Positions 14,804 to 19,023 of a DNA stretch of 19,023 nucleotides are shown here, one piece after another. The stretch's first letter is position 1, and each line of letters begins with the position of its first letter. Location of the stretch: the NCBI GenBank assembly GCA_945949385.1, contig CAMFEL010000021.1, forward strand, positions 1-19,023. The letters run 5' to 3'. Both the position numbers and the translations under genes were made by a program. This DNA is from an uncultured Clostridia bacterium. GTDB taxonomy: Bacteria; Bacillota; Clostridia; Oscillospirales; CAG-272. The notes under the pieces were generated by a model. That model did not search any database. It was not told the origin of the DNA and saw only the letters and a program-made list of their open reading frames with translations.

Positions 14804-15409
14804 ATGTCATACAGCACGGTTTATAAAGTATTTGCCCGCCCTTTCAGGGCGCTGTTCAGAATACACATCCACGGAGAGGAAAATCTTCCCGCAGACGGAG
14901 GATATCTGGTGTGCGCCAACCATACCAGCGTTTTTGATGTGGTGATAGTTTCGGTGGCGGTTCGTCGTCAGGTCATGTATATGGCAAAGGCGGAGCTTTT
15001 CCGCATACCGGTTATCGGCAAGATGCTGGCTTCTCTGGGCGCCTATCCCGTAAACCGCGGCATGGGCGATGTGACTTCCATCAAAAAGTCCATTGCATTT
15101 CTGGATAATGGGGAGCTTGTGGGCATTTTTCCGCAGGGCACGCGCCGTCCGGGAGTCGACCCGCGCACCACTCCCTTAAAGCACGGTGTGGGCATGATAG
15201 CTTACCGCGCCAAGGCGGGAGTTATTCCCATGTATATCAAAACGAAAAATCATCATGTCCGCTTCTTCAAAAGGACGGATCTTTATATAGGCAGTCCCAT
15301 TGAATACGGCGAGCTGGGCTTTACGGAGGGCGGAATGAAGGAATACAACGCCGCCGCCGGGAAGGTGTTTGACCGTATTTGCTCTCTGGGAGATGAAAAG
15401 GAAAACTGA
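14804..15409 (+). CDS. plsC: 1-acyl-sn-glycerol-3-phosphate acyltransferase
   Basis: Membrane-associated acyltransferase that turns lysophosphatidic acid into phosphatidic acid in phospholipid synthesis. The 201-residue protein has the catalytic NHTSVFD motif (HX4D: H40, D45), the KAELFRIPVIG region, and FPQGTR (109-114), where most PlsC proteins have FPEGTR. The conserved IPMYI-like motif follows near residues 144-148. The Glu-to-Gln change in block III occurs in some homologues, so activity is still expected. The ATG at 14804 has GGGAGGC upstream. It sits between cmk and ispH, a common clostridial order. Confidence 0.92.
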   Translation: MSYSTVYKVFARPFRALFRIHIHGEENLPADGGYLVCANHTSVFDVVIVSVAVRRQVMYMAKAELFRIPVIGKMLASLGAYPVNRGMGDVTSIKKSIAFLDNGELVGIFPQGTRRPGVDPRTTPLKHGVGMIAYRAKAGVIPMYIKTKNHHVRFFKRTDLYIGSPIEYGELGFTEGGMKEYNAAAGKVFDRICSLGDEKEN

Positions 15410-15451
15410 GACGCTCTTTTGCGGCGTGAAAACGGAGGGCGGATTTTCGCT

Positions 15452-17542
15452 ATGGAAATAAGAGTTGCGAGTCACGCGGGCTTTTGCTTCGGTGTCCGCC
15501 GCGCCACGGAGGCGGCAGAGGCTGCGCTGTCCGGCGGCGGCAGGATATATACGCTGGGCAGGCTCATACACAATGACGGATACATTCAGTCCCTGAAAGA
15601 GAGGGGCGTTGAGGAAATAAGCTCAGACGATATAGACTCCGTCTGCGAGAGGGCGAGGGGCGGCGAAAAAATTACCGTGGTGATACGCGCCCACGGGGAA
15701 ATAAAGGAAGATCTCGAAAAGCTTCAGCGCTGCAGTGCCGAAAACAGGTGCTTTACGCTCCTTGACTGCACCTGCCCTTATGTCAACAAGGTGCGCCGCA
15801 TTGCTTCGGAAAATTCGGGAGAGGGACGGCTGTTTATTCTTATAGGCTCCGCCGAGCATCCCGAGGTCAGGGGCATTATGAGCTGCTGCAGGGGCGAGGG
15901 AAAAGTGTTCGGCAGTGCTTTGGAGCTTGAGCGTTGGATGCACTCCGAAAACGCTCCCGCACCCGGCTCGGTGCGCATTAGTATTGCCGCTCAGACTACT
16001 CAAAAACTGTCGGAATGGAAAAAATGTTTGAAAATTCTCAAAAAACTATATACAAATGCCGAAGTTTTTGATACAATATGTAATGTTACTGAAGAAAGGC
16101 AGACCGAAGCGGAGGCGCTGGCCGATGAAAGCGATGCAGTTATAGTCATCGGAAGCCGCGGCAGCTCCAACACGGTCAAGCTTTACGAAATCTGTAAAAG
16201 TAAGTGCAACAGCACATTCCTTTGTGAAGACGCAGATTCTCTCAGGGACTTGGTCATTCCCGAATGTAACACTTTATCCATTACTGCCGGCGCATCTACG
16301 CCGTTCAGTGTAATACAGGAGGTAAAAGAAAGAATGAGCACAGAAACAGAAAACTTTGCTGAACTGCTCGAGCAGACCATGAAAACTATAAATCCAGGAG
16401 ATATCGTCGTCGGTGTTGTTACATCCGTTTCCCAGAATGAGATCACCCTTGACCTCGGCGCCAAGACTACCGGCGTCATCCCGCATGACAAGCTTTGCGA
16501 CGATCCTCAGGCCAAACTGGATCAGCTTTTCAAGGTGGGCGACGAGGTAAAGGCTAAGGTCGTAAGAGTCAGCGATATCGAGGGTATCGCGGTACTTGAC
16601 AAGCTGCGTGTTGACGCAGACGCAAACTGGAACGACATCGTTGCTAAATACGAGTCCGGTGAGACCGTTGAGGGCAAGATCATTGAGTGCGTTAAGGGCG
16701 GACTTATCATTTCAATAAACTCCGTTCGCGTATTCATCCCCGCTTCCCTTTCCGGCGTTGCAAAGAGCGCAGGCGCAGACGCGCTTCAGGCTCTTGTGGG
16801 CACCGTTCAGAAGGTAAAGATCATCGAGATCAAGGAAGAGCGCAAGAGAGCGTTTGCTTCCATCCGCGCCGTACTGGCTGAGGAGCGCAAGGCGAAGGAA
16901 GAGGCGTTCTGGGCACAGGTTGAGGTCGGTCAGATATACGAGGGCCCCGTTAAGAGCCTTACCAATTACGGCGCTTTCGTGGATCTGGGCGGTGTTGACG
17001 GTATGGTACATACCAGCGAGCTTTCCTGGAGACGCATCCGTCATCCTTCCGAGGTTGTAAGTGTGGGCGATGTTATCAAGGTTTACGTCAAGGCGCTTGA
17101 CCGCGAAAAGGGCAGAATTTCTCTCGGCTACAAGACCGAGGATACCGATCCCTGGCACATCTTCTGCGAGAAGTATTCCGTAGGCGATACCGCCAGCGTG
17201 AAGATCGTATCTCTTATGCCTTTCGGCGCTTTTGCCGAGGTGGTTCCCGGTGCTGACGGACTTATCCACATAAGCCAGATCGCAGATCACAAGATCGCCG
17301 CTCCCGCAGATGTTCTCAAGGTAGGCGATGTGGTTGATGCAAAGATCACCGCTATCGACAACGAAAACCGCAAGATCAGCCTGTCCATCAGAGCTCTTCT
17401 TGAGGAGGCTAAGGCTGCTGAGGAAGAAGGAGACTCCGAGGAGGCTGCCGACGAGGAACTGGTTTATTCCACCGACGCTCCCGCAGCGGCTGAGGCTGAG
17501 ACCGAAGCTGAGACGGAAGCTGAAGCTGAAACCGAGGAATAA
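15452..17542 (+). CDS. ispH-rpsA: IspH (HMBPP reductase) fused to ribosomal protein S1
   Basis: A 696-residue two-part protein. Residues 1-292 are IspH, the 4Fe-4S enzyme making IPP and DMAPP in the last MEP-pathway step. The three cluster cysteines are C12 (FCFGV), C108 (CTCPYV) and C210 (TICNVTEERQ). Active-site motifs are LIHN (H40), AHG (H81), EHPE (H136, E138), QTTQ and SSNT. Residues 295-650 are S1 with four S1 motifs (about 315-385, 402-470, 492-562, 575-645), two of them with clear GAF motifs. The tail (651-696) is acidic, made of Glu/Ala/Thr repeats. This fusion is known in Clostridia. The ATG at 15452 gives the typical MEIRVASHAGFCFGV start; a TTG at 15419 is possible but unlikely. 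Codon choice shifts to ATC, AAG and GAC in the S1 part. Confidence 0.95.
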   Translation: MEIRVASHAGFCFGVRRATEAAEAALSGGGRIYTLGRLIHNDGYIQSLKERGVEEISSDDIDSVCERARGGEKITVVIRAHGEIKEDLEKLQRCSAENRCFTLLDCTCPYVNKVRRIASENSGEGRLFILIGSAEHPEVRGIMSCCRGEGKVFGSALELERWMHSENAPAPGSVRISIAAQTTQKLSEWKKCLKILKKLYTNAEVFDTICNVTEERQTEAEALADESDAVIVIGSRGSSNTVKLYEICKSKCNSTFLCEDADSLRDLVIPECNTLSITAGASTPFSVIQEVKERMSTETENFAELLEQTMKTINPGDIVVGVVTSVSQNEITLDLGAKTTGVIPHDKLCDDPQAKLDQLFKVGDEVKAKVVRVSDIEGIAVLDKLRVDADANWNDIVAKYESGETVEGKIIECVKGGLIISINSVRVFIPASLSGVAKSAGADALQALVGTVQKVKIIEIKEERKRAFASIRAVLAEERKAKEEAFWAQVEVGQIYEGPVKSLTNYGAFVDLGGVDGMVHTSELSWRRIRHPSEVVSVGDVIKVYVKALDREKGRISLGYKTEDTDPWHIFCEKYSVGDTASVKIVSLMPFGAFAEVVPGADGLIHISQIADHKIAAPADVLKVGDVVDAKITAIDNENRKISLSIRALLEEAKAAEEEGDSEEAADEELVYSTDAPAAAEAETEAETEAEAETEE
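16049..16077 (+). promoter_or_regulatory. Candidate internal promoter upstream of the S1 part
   Basis: Within an unusually AT-rich patch of the ispH coding region (about 16018-16095), TACAAT (16072-16077) is preceded by TG plus one base. TATACA (16049-16054) lies exactly 17 bp upstream. A transcript from about 16084 would carry the S1 part with a leader of about 250 nt. This is a sequence match only. Confidence 0.3.
16317..16336 (+). promoter_or_regulatory. rpsA: Internal Shine-Dalgarno and ATG for free S1
   Basis: AGGAGGT (16317-16323) lies 10 nt before an in-frame ATG (16334-16336), codon 295 of the fusion. The residues that follow (MSTETENFAELLEQTMKTI) look like the normal N-terminus of a free-standing clostridial S1. 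A separate S1 of 402 residues could be made from here. Confidence 0.6.
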
Positions 17543-17568
17543 TTCATCTGAATATTTTCGGAAAAATC

Positions 17569-17602
17569 AAAAAGGAGTCAGTGCCGTCTGACTCCTTTTT
17601 TG
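17569..17602 (+). terminator. Terminator after ispH-rpsA
   Basis: A 13-bp stem (17569-17581 with 17588-17600) with a 6-nt loop leads into a T6 tract, about 27 bp after the stop. It closes the rpiR-to-rpsA cluster. Confidence 0.9.
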
Positions 17603-17734
17603 CCGATGTGCCGCGCAGCGCAGGGAGAATCGTTCCGCATTACTGCACATTGGGGCATAACACCGCTTCGCACAAAATGTCAGGAAAACATATCATTCAT
17701 AAGGTATACTTGTCATACGGAAGGGGGAAAGCTT

Positions 17735-18613
17735 ATGGACTGGATAACGGGAATACAGCGAGCCATTGATTATACGGAAGCGCATCTTGCGGAGGAAGTC
17801 GACTATGAAGCCGCGGCAAGGGAGGCCGCCTCGTCGCCGTTTCATTTTCAGCGTATGTTCAGTATGCTTACAGGCTGCACTTTGGGCGATTATATCCGTA
17901 TGCGCCGTCTGTCGCTTGCCGCCGATGAGTTGATATGTACAGATCATAAAATCATTGACATTGCTCTGAATTGGGGTTACGATACCCCGGAGAGCTTTTC
18001 CCGAGCATTTACCCGTTTTCACGGCGTCACGCCCTCAGAGGCACGCCGCGGAGGTAATGTGAAATCCTTTTCCCGTCTTTCCGTAAAACTTATTTTAGAC
18101 GGAGGTAATCTTATGGATTACAGAATTGAAAAGAAGGACTCCTTCAAAGTGATTTGCCGCAAAAAGCAGGTGAACAAGCCCCAGGGTGATACTGCGACCG
18201 CAGATATTTCCGCTTTCTGGAATCAGTGCGGCGCGGACGGTACCGTGGAAAGGCTGTGCAGATACGCAAGCTTTGACAAGCTTCACGGCATACTGGGCAT
18301 ATGCTTTTCGGGAGAGCTTGAGAACTGCGGCTTCCCCTACGGAATCGGTGCTGAGTGGAACGGTCAGCCTGTTACCGACACGGATTTTGACATTGTGGAC
18401 ATCCCCGCATACACCTACGCCGTGTTTCAGTGCAGGGGAAAGATGCCCGACGCTTTCAGGGAAACCTACAAAAAGATCTGTACGGAGTTCTTTCCGCAAA
18501 GCAGCAAATACGAATACGGCAGCGGCATAGAGCTGGAGGTCTACCCCTCCGCCGATGTGCAGAATCCCGACTATACCTGCGAAATATGGATAGCGGTAAA
18601 CGAAAAGAAATAA
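17735..18613 (+). CDS. AraC-family regulator with GyrI-like effector domain
   Basis: A 292-residue transcription factor. The N-terminal AraC double helix-turn-helix covers about residues 5-105 (AAREAASSPFHFQRMF, then IDIALNWGYDTPESFSRAF and HGVTPSEARR). The rest (about 125-292) is a GyrI-like/AraC effector-binding domain, ending in YTCEIWIAVNEK. Such proteins usually bind small hydrophobic or cationic compounds and control multidrug or stress genes; the target is not visible here. The ATG at 17735 has AAGGGGGAAAG just upstream. The frame is open back to 17600, but that stretch overlaps the preceding terminator and has no conserved residues. A TATACT at 17705-17710 may be the -10, without a clear -35. 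It stands alone between two terminators. Confidence 0.88.
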   Translation: MDWITGIQRAIDYTEAHLAEEVDYEAAAREAASSPFHFQRMFSMLTGCTLGDYIRMRRLSLAADELICTDHKIIDIALNWGYDTPESFSRAFTRFHGVTPSEARRGGNVKSFSRLSVKLILDGGNLMDYRIEKKDSFKVICRKKQVNKPQGDTATADISAFWNQCGADGTVERLCRYASFDKLHGILGICFSGELENCGFPYGIGAEWNGQPVTDTDFDIVDIPAYTYAVFQCRGKMPDAFRETYKKICTEFFPQSSKYEYGSGIELEVYPSADVQNPDYTCEIWIAVNEKK

Positions 18614-18636
18614 CTGCATTCCGCACACGGCAGACT

Positions 18637-18665
18637 GAAAAAACCGGCAGAAATGCCGTTTTTTC
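18637..18665 (+). terminator. Terminator after the AraC regulator gene
   Basis: CGGCA (18645-18649) pairs with TGCCG (18654-18658) around a GAAA tetraloop. The stem continues across a one-base bulge into an A6/T6 duplex. It lies 24 bp after the stop codon and could act in both directions. Confidence 0.8.
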
Positions 18666-18683
18666 GATATGCTTTTAAACTAT

Positions 18684-18803
18684 ATATTGCTTACGCAATA
18701 TGATATACGGCTGACGCCGAATGATATACTTGCTTTGCAAGTATGATATGATATCCGTTCCTTTATACGCGAAGCGTAAATCATCTGCGAAGCAGATATC
18801 ATT
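18684..18803. repeat. Cluster of five small hairpins with TGATAT/ATATCA spacers
   Basis: Five consecutive small palindromes are present: 18684-18701 (7-bp stem), 18708-18719 (4 bp), 18726-18744 (8 bp, loop TTT), 18767-18777 (4 bp plus an imperfect extension, loop GAA) and 18783-18797 (6 bp, loop GAA). The left ones are separated by TGATAT, and the last one is followed by ATATCATT, its reverse complement, so the element is roughly inverted-symmetric about 18750-18760. No coding potential is seen. It looks like a REP- or MITE-like intergenic repeat. Confidence 0.65.
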
Positions 18804-18840
18804 GAAATAAGAGAAACACCTCTCTGAATGTATTTTGCCA

Positions 18841-18930
18841 TTCACTCTTCCTTGTGTCTACTTTTACTATACAACTTTCCGAATATACGGGCAATGAGAG
18901 AGTGAAGAGTGAAAAGTGAAGAAGTAATAA
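18841..18930. other. Purine-rich stretch with a 10-bp inverted repeat
   Basis: TTCACTCTTC (18841-18850) is the exact reverse complement of GAAGAGTGAA (18904-18913), with 53 nt between. The right side is a purine-rich run (about 18892-18935) made of short AGTGAAGA-like units. No gene is visible in the 383 bp between the AraC stop and the possible start at 18997. Confidence 0.45.
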
Positions 18931-18932
18931 GT

Positions 18933-18966
18933 AAAAATCCCTCAGACGATAATCTGAGGGATTTTT
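18933..18966. terminator. Strong terminator hairpin without an adjacent gene
   Basis: A perfect 14-bp stem (18933-18946 with 18953-18966) has a 6-nt loop, an A5 tract on the left and a T6 tract on the right. It can act on either strand. No gene ends nearby in the window, so it may serve a small RNA or insulate the next gene. Confidence 0.8.
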
Positions 18967-18996
18967 TCCGAAAGGCGAGCAATAAGGTGCGTAAAC

Positions 18997-19023
18997 ATGG
19001 GTAAAAACGAAGAAAAGGTGCGT
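18997..19023 (+). CDS. Possible start of a gene leaving the window
   Basis: An ATG at 18997 is preceded by AAGGTG at about 7 nt spacing and reads MGKNEEKVR up to the window end with no stop. Only nine codons are visible, so no function can be given. AAGGTGCGT occurs both before the ATG (18984-18992) and at the window end. Confidence 0.3.

Noticed and set aside
17490..17541. Tandem GAGACNGAAGCT-like repeat at the end of rpsA as a possible mobile or phase-variable repeat
   Set aside because: It encodes the ordinary acidic Glu/Ala/Thr tail; units are imperfect and multiples of three, so no frame switching is expected.
18684..18803. CRISPR array
   Set aside because: Units are short hairpins of different sequence with 5-7 nt spacers, not identical repeats with 30-40 nt unique spacers, and no cas gene is present.

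Overview
The window looks like a chromosomal segment of a Gram-positive anaerobe of the class Clostridia, probably an Oscillospiraceae/Ruminococcaceae-type gut bacterium. That placement is inferred from protein content: a fused IspH-ribosomal protein S1, the HI0933-cmk-plsC-ispH/S1 gene order, a citrate synthase of clostridial type, strong GGAGG-type ribosome binding sites, and TTG/GTG starts. No rRNA, tRNA, phage, transposase or CRISPR genes were seen.

Layout. Positions 1-621 hold no gene: a bidirectional terminator-like hairpin, then a diverged duplicated non-coding module whose first copy is split by about 163 bp carrying strong hairpins. A minus-strand half-size TSUP membrane protein follows (622-1020). 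A consensus-like promoter drives trkA-trkH, a complete two-component K+ uptake system (1247-4058), closed by a strong terminator. On the minus strand come a cysteine-rich zinc-ribbon-like protein and citrate synthase. A plus-strand divergent Fe/Mn superoxide dismutase-like gene (6407-7009) is divergent from citrate synthase. A minus-strand run of lipoprotein, NifS/IscS-like cysteine desulfurase and D-Ala-D-Ala carboxypeptidase (10277 down to 7023) lies downstream of glyA (11630 down to 10389).

glyA and an RpiR-family regulator are divergent, each with a recognisable sigma-A promoter. The plus-strand cluster then runs rpiR, HI0933-family flavoprotein, cmk, plsC, ispH-rpsA (11814-17542). It covers nucleotide, phospholipid, isoprenoid and translation functions and ends in a strong terminator. 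The ispH-rpsA fusion contains an internal Shine-Dalgarno and ATG exactly where a free-standing S1 would begin, plus an AT-rich, promoter-like patch upstream, so it may also yield separate S1. An AraC-type regulator with a GyrI-like effector domain follows (17735-18613).

The right end (18614-19023) is non-coding: a terminator, a cluster of five small hairpins separated by TGATAT/ATATCA spacers (a likely dispersed repeat element), a purine-rich inverted repeat, another strong terminator, and perhaps the first codons of a gene leaving the window.

Most of the window is ordinary housekeeping content. The best candidates for novelty are the internal S1 start, the altered second shell of the SOD-like protein, the Gln/Arg-rich cytoplasmic tail on the carboxypeptidase, and the two non-coding repeat regions. 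No convincing new defence or mobile system was found.
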